Shown here: in pieces, positions 52,320 to 59,672 of the stretch
How the letters are laid out: each line of letters opens with the position of its first letter
Position numbering within the stretch: the stretch's first letter is position 1
NCBI GenBank assembly: GCA_963810915.1
Contig: CAWEPH010000004.1
Span: forward strand, 248,001-312,000
Length of the DNA: 64,000 nt
Origin: JAOUEA01 sp963810915
GTDB lineage: Bacteria > Actinomycetota > UBA4738 > HRBIN12
Direction: 5' to 3'
Program-made: the position numbers and the translations under genes
Notes under the pieces: generated by a model
What the model saw: the letters and a program-made list of their open reading frames with translations, nothing else
Told to the model about the DNA's origin: nothing
Database searches by the model: none

Positions 52320-53135
52320 ATGCAGGTGGCGGTGGTGGGCCATGTCGAGTGGATCGAGTTCGGACGCGTGGACCACGTGCCGCTGCCAGGCGGCATCGCG
52401 CACGCCGTCGATGCGTGGGAGGAGCCGGGCGGCGGCGGCGCGGTCGCGGCGATGCGGCTGGCGGCCCTCGCCGGAGGTTGCGAGTTCTTCACCGCCGTGG
52501 GCGACGACGACCTGGGCGAGCGGATGGTGCGCGTGTTGCGGGCGCAGGGCGTGGAGGTGCGCGCGGCCGTTCGCAGCGTGCCCACTCGTCGCGCCGTGAC
52601 GCTGATCGACGCCCAGGGGGAGCGCACCATCACGACCCTCGGCGATCGACTGGAGCCGGCAGCCGCCGACCCGATCCCGTGGGAGCACCTCGAGCGCACG
52701 GATGCCGTGTACGTGACGGCCGGCGACCCGGGTGCGTTCCGGGCGGCCCGACACGCGCGCACGCTCGTCGTTACCACGCGCGTGCTCAGCCAACTCATCG
52801 CGGCCGAGGTCGTGCCCGACGCGCTCGTAGGGAGCGCCCGCGACCCGGCCGAGTCGGTCCGCATCGAGGCGCTGCCGTGGCCGGCGCCGTTGCTCGTCCG
52901 AACGGAGGGCACCGACGGGGGCTCGTTCCGCACGCCCGAGGGGAACGAGGTGCGCTTCGCCGCCGTCGCGCCGCCCGGGCCGATCGTCGACACGTACGGC
53001 GCAGGAGACTCGTTCGCCGCAGGACTGACGTACGCGCTCGGCGCCCGGAGGCCGGTCGCCGACGCCGTCGGGTTCGCGGCCGCGTGCGGGGCGGGAGCCG
53101 TCGTCGTCCGCGGTGCCGGCACCGCCGATCCGTGA
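52320..53135 (+). CDS. PfkB/ribokinase-family carbohydrate kinase
   Basis: The 271-residue protein is a short ribokinase-fold enzyme: HVPLPGGIAHAVDAWEEPGGGGAVAAMRLAALAG is the substrate-binding N-terminal motif, AVGDDDLGERMVRVLRAQGVEV follows, and the catalytic anion-hole motif is IVDTYGAGDSFAAGLTYALG with Asp as base. It phosphorylates a sugar or nucleoside at a hydroxymethyl group; the exact substrate is not evident. It is divergent from the PAP2-kinase gene and convergent with the YbaK-like gene, with 4 nt between stops. Confidence 0.9.
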   Translation: MQVAVVGHVEWIEFGRVDHVPLPGGIAHAVDAWEEPGGGGAVAAMRLAALAGGCEFFTAVGDDDLGERMVRVLRAQGVEVRAAVRSVPTRRAVTLIDAQGERTITTLGDRLEPAAADPIPWEHLERTDAVYVTAGDPGAFRAARHARTLVVTTRVLSQLIAAEVVPDALVGSARDPAESVRIEALPWPAPLLVRTEGTDGGSFRTPEGNEVRFAAVAPPGPIVDTYGAGDSFAAGLTYALGARRPVADAVGFAAACGAGAVVVRGAGTADP

Positions 53136-53139
53136 GCGT

Positions 53140-53610
53140 CTACCGAGGTTTCGTGATGTCCGCCGAGACGGCCTCCGTCAGCGCGAGCAGATCTGAAGCC
53201 GCGGCGTGGATGTTGACCCCACGGGCCCCGCCGCCGATCGCCACAGTGCCGCGTCCTTCGATGGTGGCGTCCGCCACCACGGGCCACGCCCTGATCGATC
53301 CGAGCGGCGAGATGGCCCCTCGCTCGTAGCCGGTCGCCTTCTTCGCCTCCTCCGCGTCGGGCAGGGAGAGCCGATGCACACCGAGATGGGCTCGCAGCTT
53401 GGGCCAGTCGATCTGCCGCCCGCCGGGCACGAGCACGAACACGAAGTCGTCGACCCCGCGACGCACGACGATCGTGCGCACGAGTTGGTCCAGTCGGATA
53501 CCTTGCAGCGCAGCACTCTCATCGGCATCCGCAGGGCGGTCCGTGCGGACGACCGTGAAGGTCAGCTGCGACGCTCCGAGGGCGATCGTGGCCGGAGTCT
53601 CAGGATCCAT
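53140..53610 (-). CDS. YbaK/ProX-type aminoacyl-tRNA editing domain protein
   Basis: The 156-residue protein matches free-standing YbaK/prolyl-tRNA editing proteins: LDQLVRTIVVRRGVDDFVFVLVPGGRQIDWPKLRAHLG, then EEAKKATGYERGAISPLG, and a last GGGARGVNIHAAASDL. Lys and Gly of the KATGY..G..SP motif are the family hallmark. These enzymes hydrolyse mischarged tRNA such as Ala-tRNAPro or Cys-tRNAPro. ATG 53610 is chosen because a TACGCT box lies 7 nt upstream. Confidence 0.87.
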   Translation of the reverse strand: MDPETPATIALGASQLTFTVVRTDRPADADESAALQGIRLDQLVRTIVVRRGVDDFVFVLVPGGRQIDWPKLRAHLGVHRLSLPDAEEAKKATGYERGAISPLGSIRAWPVVADATIEGRGTVAIGGGARGVNIHAAASDLLALTEAVSADITKPR

Positions 53611-53617
53611 GGGTCGC

Positions 53618-53623
53618 AGCGTA
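53618..53623 (-). promoter_or_regulatory. -10 box (TACGCT), leaderless start on minus strand
   Basis: On the reverse strand TACGCT is followed by 7 nt and then ATG 53610 of the YbaK-type gene. Confidence 0.45.
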
Positions 53624-53684
53624 CCGGCCTCCCAAGTCTGCCACGGAGACTCAGTCGCGCCCTCCAACGCGCCGATAGGGCAGC

Positions 53685-54608
53685 ATGACCTTCTCGGAGA
53701 CCGTGGTCATCGTCTGGGCCGCCGTGACCCTCGCGGCGGTGCTGCTGTACACCCTGCCCAAGGTCGCGAAGCAGCGTCGTCTCCGCAAGCGTTACGGGGC
53801 GGAGGCCGTTTCCAGGCATGGCGTGTTCAGGCTGGGCACGTTGGTCCCGTTGATCCTCCTGCTGGGCGCCGGCGCGTGCCTGGCGCTCGCGTTCGGTCAG
53901 TTCCGACTGAACAAGCAGGTGGACCAGGCAACGGTGATCCTCGCCCTGGACGTGTCCGACTCGATGGACGCCACCGACGTGCAGCCCGATCGCCTGACGG
54001 CCGCGGAGGGTGCCGCTCGGACCTTCGTCGACCAGCTGCCGGCGGGATTGAAGATCGGCGTCGTGACCTTCGCCGGGGAGGCCGACGTCCTGGTGCCGCC
54101 CACGGCTGACCGAGGCGCGGTCTCCGACGCGCTGCAGGGGCTCACCACGATGCGCGGCACGGTGATCGGCGACGGGCTCTCGACCGCGCTCGACACGATC
54201 GCAGCCGACGGACGAGGGACGTCGGCGGTCATCCTGCTGTCCGACGGGGAGGACACGGGGAGCGTGGTGACGCCCACCGAGGCCGCGACGCGGGCGCGCG
54301 ACATGGGCGTTCCGGTCTTCACGGTCGCGATCACGGGCTCAGAGTCGCCCGCACCCAACGACCCTTCGTCCGGCCCGCACGCGGCGGCCGAGGGCACCTC
54401 GCTCCTCGGGGATATGGCCGGAACCACTGGGGCCCAGGCGTTCAGCGCCGCCTCCGCCGATCAACTCACGGGCGTCTACCGGAGGCTGGGATCGCGCCTC
54501 TCCTACGACCTGGCGGTGGGAGGCTCCGGGAAGCTCTATCTCATCCTGGCGGCCGCGCTGCTGCTCGCGGCCGGCCTGGCGGCCTCGGTGCTCTCGCGTC
54601 GCGAGTGA
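53685..54608 (+). CDS. Membrane-anchored VWA domain protein
   Basis: The 307-residue protein has two N-terminal helices (4-24 and 52-70), a von Willebrand A domain and a C-terminal helix (LYLILAAALLLAAGLAASVLS). The MIDAS motif is DVSDS (89-93), with the conserved Thr in MRGT and Asp in LLSDGEDTG. This is the BatA/BatB layout of aerotolerance operons, but no MoxR ATPase or DUF58 gene is adjacent. It probably assembles membrane or envelope complexes. Confidence 0.85.
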   Translation: MTFSETVVIVWAAVTLAAVLLYTLPKVAKQRRLRKRYGAEAVSRHGVFRLGTLVPLILLLGAGACLALAFGQFRLNKQVDQATVILALDVSDSMDATDVQPDRLTAAEGAARTFVDQLPAGLKIGVVTFAGEADVLVPPTADRGAVSDALQGLTTMRGTVIGDGLSTALDTIAADGRGTSAVILLSDGEDTGSVVTPTEAATRARDMGVPVFTVAITGSESPAPNDPSSGPHAAAEGTSLLGDMAGTTGAQAFSAASADQLTGVYRRLGSRLSYDLAVGGSGKLYLILAAALLLAAGLAASVLSRRE

Positions 54609-54615
54609 GATCCGC

Positions 54616-54795
54616 TCAGATGTAGGAGAGTCCCCAGTGCTCGCGCTCCTTGCGCGCGAGCTCCTGGACGGCCCTGCGTACCTCCTCGTCCTCAGGGTGC
54701 TCGGCGAGCCAGGCGCGGGCGGCGGAGAAGGCGGAGGCGATGTCGTTGGGAGATGAAGGCGACGCCATCAGCGCCAGTACGTCGGTGCGATCCAT
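54616..54795 (-). CDS. 59-residue hypothetical protein
   Basis: A 60-codon reverse frame with AAAGGAGG placed 2 nt before ATG 54795 encodes a helical acidic protein: DRTDVLALMASPSSPNDIAS, then AWLAEHPEDEEVRRAVQEL and REHWGLSYI. The good ribosome-binding sequence and the smooth composition support it. It resembles small tetratricopeptide-like single helical repeats but is too short to assign. It is convergent with the VWA gene, with 7 nt between stops. Confidence 0.6.
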   Translation of the reverse strand: MDRTDVLALMASPSSPNDIASAFSAARAWLAEHPEDEEVRRAVQELARKEREHWGLSYI

Positions 54796-54883
54796 GCCTC
54801 CTTTGTACCCGCAGGGACGCGCCTGTGTGGGAGCCGGGACCTCGTCTCCACAGCAGCGTCACATCTGAGGGAGCCGGAGCGCC

Positions 54884-55837
54884 TCAGCCGCAAGAGGTGC
54901 GCAACCGATTGCGGGTGCGGACGAAGACGGGCCGGCCCTGCCCGTCGGTGCCGATCGTGCGCACCGTGTAGTGGCCCGGATGCGGGGCGCATGGTGTGGT
55001 GAACGCGTCGACGCCGAAGGTCCCGTCGGCCCGGACGACCGCCGTGTAGACCGGGTTGCGTCCGGCCCCGCTCCACAGCAGCCGGACCTGGGTGCCTGGG
55101 AGGAAGCCCACGCCGTCGACCCGCCAGTGCATCGGTCGCGCGGTCCCCGAGAAGGCGTAGCAGGTGTACCAGGTCGAGAAGATCCGCACGCTCGTGGGGA
55201 ACCGATCCGTCGGCGACGACGTGCGCACCTTGTAGGGGCCTGAGGGGACGTCGGGCTGGACGTAGCTGCCCGCTGCCGAGCCGAACCGATCCGTCCGGAC
55301 GACCTTGGCGGTCACCGTCGCGCCGGCCGCGGTCAGGAGGAAGATGCGGATGTTCTCGCGGGCGGGATATCCGGTCAGGCGGAAGCTCGTCGTGTAGCGC
55401 TCCTTGGGTTGCAGGCCGAGCTGGGCGCACACGCGATCGTAGGGTGCGACGCCTGTCGGGTTCGCGGCCACCCGCGCGCGGATCGTGAACGTGACGTTGT
55501 CCGACCGTCGATGCTGGGCGTCCACGGCGAAGACGGCATGGCCTCCCCCCGGGTTGGGCGGCACCGCGAACCGCACCGAGAACGTCCCCCACTTGGTCGT
55601 ACGGGCCGAGGCCACCTCGACCACGCCTCGGACCGCGTCGCGGAAGCGCACGGAGACCCGCGTGCGATGAGCGAACCCCGAGCCGCGCACCCCCACCTTC
55701 GCCCCCACGGGCCCGACGGTGCGCGAAAGGGCGATCGCTGGATGCGGGTGACGTTGGGCCGTGGCGGCGCCGGGCAGGGCAGGGACGAGCGATGCCGCCA
55801 GCAGGGCGACGACGACCAGGGCTCGGGGGGACCTCAT
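54884..55837 (-). CDS. Secreted protein with immunoglobulin-like (IPT/TIG-type) repeats
   Basis: The 317-residue protein has a signal peptide (MRSPRALVVVALLAASLVPALPGAATA). Several beta-sandwich-like segments follow: ALSRTVGPVGAKVGVRGSGFAHRTRVSVRF, then YTTSFRLTGYPARENIRIFLLTAAG, then VDGVGFLPGTQVRLLWSGAGR. Each resembles an IPT/TIG or Ig-like fold (GxGF-x-x-x-T-x-V-x-v). Four cysteines lie in the second half. No catalytic motif is seen. A GGGGGG stretch precedes the ATG. Confidence 0.68.
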   Translation of the reverse strand: MRSPRALVVVALLAASLVPALPGAATAQRHPHPAIALSRTVGPVGAKVGVRGSGFAHRTRVSVRFRDAVRGVVEVASARTTKWGTFSVRFAVPPNPGGGHAVFAVDAQHRRSDNVTFTIRARVAANPTGVAPYDRVCAQLGLQPKERYTTSFRLTGYPARENIRIFLLTAAGATVTAKVVRTDRFGSAAGSYVQPDVPSGPYKVRTSSPTDRFPTSVRIFSTWYTCYAFSGTARPMHWRVDGVGFLPGTQVRLLWSGAGRNPVYTAVVRADGTFGVDAFTTPCAPHPGHYTVRTIGTDGQGRPVFVRTRNRLRTSCG

Positions 55838-55923
55838 CCCCCCTAGTATCGCCGGTCACGGGCCTCCTGCGTAAGCCCCTCGTTCGGAGGCGGTGGCTCC
55901 ACGGGAGCCGGGCTCCCACGCGC

Positions 55924-55929
55924 TAGGGT
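55924..55929 (+). promoter_or_regulatory. -10 box (TAGGGT), leaderless start
   Basis: TAGGGT ends 6 nt before ATG 55936, with no ribosome-binding sequence in between. Confidence 0.5.
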
Positions 55930-55935
55930 CCTTCC

Positions 55936-56889
55936 ATGAGCGAACGGACCCTTCCCCGGGCAGCAGCGCCGAGCCTCCCCGAGGGGCGCCCTCCGTCGCC
56001 CCCGGCGCCGCGCCGCGCGCGACGTGCAGCCTTGGCGATCGCCCTCGCGGTGCTGGTGGTCGCGGGGGTCGGGGGCCGGATGGTCCTCGCGGGGCGCGGG
56101 GATGCGCTCGCTCTCGCGTTCGTGCCCGGCGCGTCCTGGCACTACCGCATGACGATGTCGATGCACGGTGCGATGGAGGCCTCCGATCGGTCGGTCCCGT
56201 ACGACGTCGTGATGGCGGGCGATGCGGAGCTGCGGGTCCGTTCGGTCGCCGAGGACGGGACCGCGGTCGTGCAGGAGGTCTTCACGGACGTCACGATGAC
56301 CTCCGACGGGGCGCCCGTGAGCGTGCCTTCGCTGCCTTCGCCCATCCTCACCGTCACGCGCGACGGACGCGTGATCGCTTCGAGCGGCAGCACACTGTTC
56401 GGAGGCAACGGGGCGCAGGGCCCCACGCAGGTCGGTCAGGAGGGCATCTCCGCCGTGCTCCCCGACGGCGACGTCTCTCCCGGGGACACGTGGACCAAGT
56501 CGGTCACGCAGTCGATCCTGGGATCGCCGACCACGTACACGACGACCAGCGTCTACCTCCGCGACGAGCGACTGGGCGATGCGCCCGCCGCGGTCGTTGG
56601 AACCACGGCCGTCGTGCCGCTGGACATCCGTGTCGGGGCGGCCGACGTGGCTGCGTTCCTCGGGGTTCCCGCGGATCGGCTGCCGGTGGGCGCCGCCTTC
56701 GTGTACACGGGGCGAACGATCGTGGCGCGCACGAGCTGGATCGACGTCGACGCCGGGCGGCTGATCGAGACCCGAGAGACAGGTCGGTACGAGATGACGA
56801 CGCGGGCGCAAGGGTTACCCTCGGGCGCGTTGCCTCCCGGCGGAGTCCGCATGACGGGCACCTTGACGATGACCCTGGAACCGGCCTAG
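55936..56889 (+). CDS. Single-pass membrane protein with extracytoplasmic domain, unknown function
   Basis: The 317-residue protein has a proline- and arginine-rich cytoplasmic start, a membrane helix (about 31-51) and a large beta-rich exterior domain. WHYRMTMSMHGAMEAS, VLPDGDVSPGDTWTKSVTQS and ARTSWIDVDAGRLIETRETGRYEMT recall DUF6263-like or similar lipocalin-like exported proteins. I do not assign a function. The last 4 nt overlap the stop of the convergent HD-domain gene. Confidence 0.65.
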   Translation: MSERTLPRAAAPSLPEGRPPSPPAPRRARRAALAIALAVLVVAGVGGRMVLAGRGDALALAFVPGASWHYRMTMSMHGAMEASDRSVPYDVVMAGDAELRVRSVAEDGTAVVQEVFTDVTMTSDGAPVSVPSLPSPILTVTRDGRVIASSGSTLFGGNGAQGPTQVGQEGISAVLPDGDVSPGDTWTKSVTQSILGSPTTYTTTSVYLRDERLGDAPAAVVGTTAVVPLDIRVGAADVAAFLGVPADRLPVGAAFVYTGRTIVARTSWIDVDAGRLIETRETGRYEMTTRAQGLPSGALPPGGVRMTGTLTMTLEPA

Positions 56890-57485
56890 GCGCCTGCCCG
56901 CGTCTCGATCTCCGCCACGGTCCGCGCGAGCTCCTCGACCATCGGGCTCGTGAATCCGACGCTCGCTCGCGATCGGAACGCCTCGACGAGGCCACGGTAG
57001 TAGTGGAGCTGGAAGGCCGCGCCCGTGTTGAACCGATCCCAGAGCGCATCACCGTAGACCTCGAGGTCGCGCAGGATGCTCCGGGCGTTGTGGAGCTTGT
57101 CGGCCACGGAGATGCGGAGCCCGCCGATGTCGTCCGCCTCTCGGAGGTGGGCCACGTAGCGGTCCTTGCGGACCTCGGTCGGGGGCTTCTCCACCTCGAG
57201 GTGATCCGTGCAGAAGGCGACGAGGGCCGCCACCTCCCGTCCGAAGATCTCCTCGATCTCCCGCAAACGCCCGGGTGGACCCTCGGCCGTCGGATGGTCC
57301 TCCGCCGCGTCGTGCAGCAGCGCGGCCATCGCCTGGGACTCGTCGCCGCCGTCCTCGAGCACGAGTGCGGCCACGCTCAGCAGGTGGGTGAGGTAGGGGA
57401 TGTCGGTTCCCTTCCGGCGGTCGTCCCGATGGAGATCGGCTGCGTAGCGGTAGGCAGCGTCGAACCGCTCGGAGAGGGCCGGCAT
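56886..57485 (-). CDS. HD-domain phosphohydrolase
   Basis: The 199-residue protein is an HD-superfamily hydrolase, similar to the hydrolase half of RelA/SpoT-type proteins. It has YAADLHRDDRRKGTDIPYLTHLL with the first His (about 34), ALLHDAAEDHP with the HD pair (58-59), and a late Asp in ISVADKLHNARSIL. That arrangement supports metal-dependent phosphohydrolysis, possibly of a nucleotide such as (p)ppGpp. Synthetase domain is absent. It lies 8 nt downstream of the small HesB-like gene, in the same operon. Confidence 0.85.
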   Translation of the reverse strand: MPALSERFDAAYRYAADLHRDDRRKGTDIPYLTHLLSVAALVLEDGGDESQAMAALLHDAAEDHPTAEGPPGRLREIEEIFGREVAALVAFCTDHLEVEKPPTEVRKDRYVAHLREADDIGGLRISVADKLHNARSILRDLEVYGDALWDRFNTGAAFQLHYYRGLVEAFRSRASVGFTSPMVEELARTVAEIETRAGA

Positions 57486-57493
57486 CCGATCCC

Positions 57494-57745
57494 TCACATC
57501 CTCGGGATCAGGATCGGCAGGTTGTGCTCCCCGGTGTCGAGGACACCGTCGAGCCCGGGTTCCACGAGGAGCTCGACCTCCCCGCACGCCACCGTCTCGT
57601 CGCCGGGCGCGGCCGACTCGGTGAGCTCGAACCGCACGCCGGCCCCCTCGCGGCACAGGCGGATCCGCGCGTTGGGGTTGAAGCGGCGGGCGGCCGCTTC
57701 GGACTGCGCGACCACCTGGGTCGCGCGGACGGTGGGCTCGATCAC
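57494..57745 (-). CDS. HesB/IscA-like small protein lacking the cysteines
   Basis: The 83-residue protein has the outline of the A-type Fe-S carrier fold (ARIRLCREGAGVRFELTESAAPGDETVACGEVELLVEPGL, then LDTGEHN). However, it lacks the three cluster-binding cysteines of IscA/HesB; its only two cysteines are elsewhere. GTG 57745 follows a TAAGAT box by 6 nt. It is co-transcribed with the HD phosphohydrolase downstream. A scaffold role is doubtful and its function is unknown. Confidence 0.6.
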   Translation of the reverse strand: MIEPTVRATQVVAQSEAAARRFNPNARIRLCREGAGVRFELTESAAPGDETVACGEVELLVEPGLDGVLDTGEHNLPILIPRM

Positions 57746-57751
57746 GGGGGC

Positions 57752-57757
57752 ATCTTA
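57752..57757 (-). promoter_or_regulatory. -10 box (TAAGAT), leaderless start on minus strand
   Basis: Reverse-strand TAAGAT is followed by 6 nt and then GTG 57745. Confidence 0.5.
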
Positions 57758-57805
57758 CGGAGCCTCACCGGTCCGCGGGTGTGCCCCGGCTAGGCTGGGC
57801 GCTGG

Positions 57806-57832
57806 ATGCGGAGCGAGGGGGTCGGACAGTGA
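57806..57832 (+). CDS. Possible 8-codon leader ORF before the lipoprotein gene
   Basis: A TAGGCT box at 57791-57796 is followed after 9 nt by ATG 57806, opening MRSEGVGQ and a TGA (57830-57832) that overlaps the GTG start (57829) of the lipoprotein gene. This looks like translational coupling through a leader peptide. It may equally be chance. Confidence 0.3.
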   Translation: MRSEGVGQ

Positions 57833-58686
57833 GGTCCACGACGGGCACGAGGATCGGTCGGGTCGTTGCGGTCGGGGCGGTCGCGCTGTTGTTGACGGGC
57901 TGCATCAAGCTGGACATGGATCTCGACGTCTCCGCGGACGACACGGTGAGCGGCACCGTCGTCTTCGCCTTCAGCAAGCAGCTCCTGGAGCTCACGGGCC
58001 AGTCGGCCGACGAACTCTTCAAGGGCGGCGCGACGAGCCTCCCGTCGGACATCCCCGGTACCACCACGGCGCCCTACGAAGACGATCAGTTCGTGGGCCA
58101 GAAGATCACCTTCGACCACGTCGAGCTCAGCCGGTTCAACACCGAGGGGAGCGATCTCACGATCGAACACGTGGGCGACGAGTTCCACGTGGCGGGTTCC
58201 ATGGACCTCTCCGGGAGCTCGACCGGCTCCACCGCCGGCGTCGGCGACATCTCCCAGTTCGGGAGCAGCGCGCAGATCTCCATCACCCTCACGTTCCCGG
58301 GGAAGGTCATCTCCTCGACGACGGGGGAGGTCGACGGCAACTCCGTGACGTGGACGCCGAAGCTCGGGGAGAAGACCGATCTCACCACGGTGGCGAGCGC
58401 CGTTCCGAGCGACAGCTTCCCCTGGTTGTGGGTGCTGATCGGCGTGGGCGTGCTGGTGCTCGCCGGGGTCCTCGTCGTGGTGCTGGTGAGCCGCCGGGGC
58501 AAGCCCGCCGCGCCGACGGAGCTGGAAACGTCGACGGAGCCCTCGGCTTCGGCGCCCGCGGCACCGCTCGCCCAAGCGGCGACCGCAGACGCGCCCACGG
58601 TTCCCCCGCCGCCACCCGCCCCAACCGATCCGGCGACGTCCACGCCGGTCGAGGACCCCTCGCCTCCGCCTCCTCCTCCGGACTGA
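57829..58686 (+). CDS. LppM-like lipoprotein (DUF3153) with membrane anchor
   Basis: The 285-residue protein starts at GTG 57829, with GAGGGGG upstream. It has a lipobox (ALLLTGCIKLDMDLDVSADDTVSG) in which the Cys follows LLTG, an LppM-type beta domain (GTVVFAFSKQLLELTGQSADELF; EDDQFVGQKITFDHVELSRFN), a helix near 200-222 (WLWVLIGVGVLVLAGVLVVVLV) and a proline-rich cytoplasmic tail. LppM is an actinobacterial surface lipoprotein known from mycobacteria. The family is one of the better taxonomic clues in the window. Confidence 0.82.
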   Translation: MRSTTGTRIGRVVAVGAVALLLTGCIKLDMDLDVSADDTVSGTVVFAFSKQLLELTGQSADELFKGGATSLPSDIPGTTTAPYEDDQFVGQKITFDHVELSRFNTEGSDLTIEHVGDEFHVAGSMDLSGSSTGSTAGVGDISQFGSSAQISITLTFPGKVISSTTGEVDGNSVTWTPKLGEKTDLTTVASAVPSDSFPWLWVLIGVGVLVLAGVLVVVLVSRRGKPAAPTELETSTEPSASAPAAPLAQAATADAPTVPPPPPAPTDPATSTPVEDPSPPPPPPD

Positions 58687-58716
58687 GGGCCGCGGATCGG
58701 CCCGGGATCTCGCTGG

Positions 58717-58722
58717 TAGCGT
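58717..58722 (+). promoter_or_regulatory. -10 box (TAGCGT), leaderless start
   Basis: TAGCGT ends 6 nt before ATG 58729 of the EamA transporter gene. Confidence 0.5.
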
Positions 58723-58728
58723 CGCGCC

Positions 58729-59655
58729 ATGCCCGCCGACATCGGTCGCTTCGAGCGACGCACACTCGGCATCGCCGCCGTCTCGGTCACCACCATGATC
58801 TGGGGTCTCGTGCCGCTGATCATCAAGCGCATCGAGATGCCGACGATCGCGTTCGCGTCCTACCGCCTTTGGATGGGCGTGCTGGTCTACGCGCTGATCT
58901 TCGCGGCTACGGGCCGCCGCCCGTCGTGGGCCACGCTGAAGTCGTGTGCGCTCGGCGGCGTATTCTTCGCCGCCGACATCTTCCTGAGCTTCACCGCGTT
59001 CCGCCTCACGAGCGTCGCCAACGCCACGATCATCGGCGCCCTCGCGCCCGTGTTCATCCTGTTCGGGGCCGCGCGGTGGTTCGGCGAGCGGGTCGACCGG
59101 CGCGACCTGGTGTGGGTCGGTCTCTCGTTCGGCGGCGTGGCGGCCGTCGCGATCGGCTCCGCGGGCTCGCCCTCCTGGAGCCCGCTCGGGGACCTCGCGG
59201 CGGCGGCGGGCGTGTTCAGCTGGACCGCCTACTGGCTGTTCTCGAAGCGCGCGCGCGCCTCGGTCGGGGCCCTGGAGTACATGGCCACCGTGATGTTCGT
59301 AGCGGCTGTGCTCCTCACCGCGGCCGGGTTCGTCTCGGGGACCTCGATGGCGCCCCCGCAGGGGATGGACTGGGTCCGCGTCTGGGTGATCACGATCTTC
59401 CCCGGCGCCATCGGGCACTTCCTGGTCGCGTGGTCACACCGTGAGGTCGAGGCCTGGCTGGCGTCGCTGATCACCCAATGCCAGCCGGTGGTGGCTTCGC
59501 TCGCCGCGTGGGCGGTCCTGGGAGAGACGCTCACGCCCCTCACGTTGGTGGGAGGCGGGATCGTCCTGCTCGCCACCGCCGCCATCCTCGTGCACGGCGC
59601 CCGCGGGGCGCCGGATCAGATGGTCGAGCCGGAGACCCCCGCTCCGGCCGGCTGA
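58729..59655 (+). CDS. EamA-family drug/metabolite transporter
   Basis: The 308-residue protein has ten helices in two EamA repeats. The first repeat has TMIWGLVPLIIKRIEMPTIAFASYRLW and FFAADIFLSFTAFRLTSVANATIIGALAPVFI. The second has YWLFSKRARAS and HREVEAWLASLITQCQPVVASLAAWAVLGETLTPL. Members export amino acids or other metabolites. It is convergent with soxB. A link to glycine or methylated-amine use is possible but not shown. Confidence 0.9.
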   Translation: MPADIGRFERRTLGIAAVSVTTMIWGLVPLIIKRIEMPTIAFASYRLWMGVLVYALIFAATGRRPSWATLKSCALGGVFFAADIFLSFTAFRLTSVANATIIGALAPVFILFGAARWFGERVDRRDLVWVGLSFGGVAAVAIGSAGSPSWSPLGDLAAAAGVFSWTAYWLFSKRARASVGALEYMATVMFVAAVLLTAAGFVSGTSMAPPQGMDWVRVWVITIFPGAIGHFLVAWSHREVEAWLASLITQCQPVVASLAAWAVLGETLTPLTLVGGGIVLLATAAILVHGARGAPDQMVEPETPAPAG

Positions 59656-59672
59656 TCGGGCGTCACGGCGTC

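Noticed and set aside
55893..59444. 1183-residue open frame on the plus strand
   Set aside because: It crosses at least five real genes on both strands and reads as arginine-, alanine- and glycine-rich nonsense. GC-rich codon bias keeps opposite and shifted frames open. The same holds for 37210-39972, 47479-49596 and 49958-51571.
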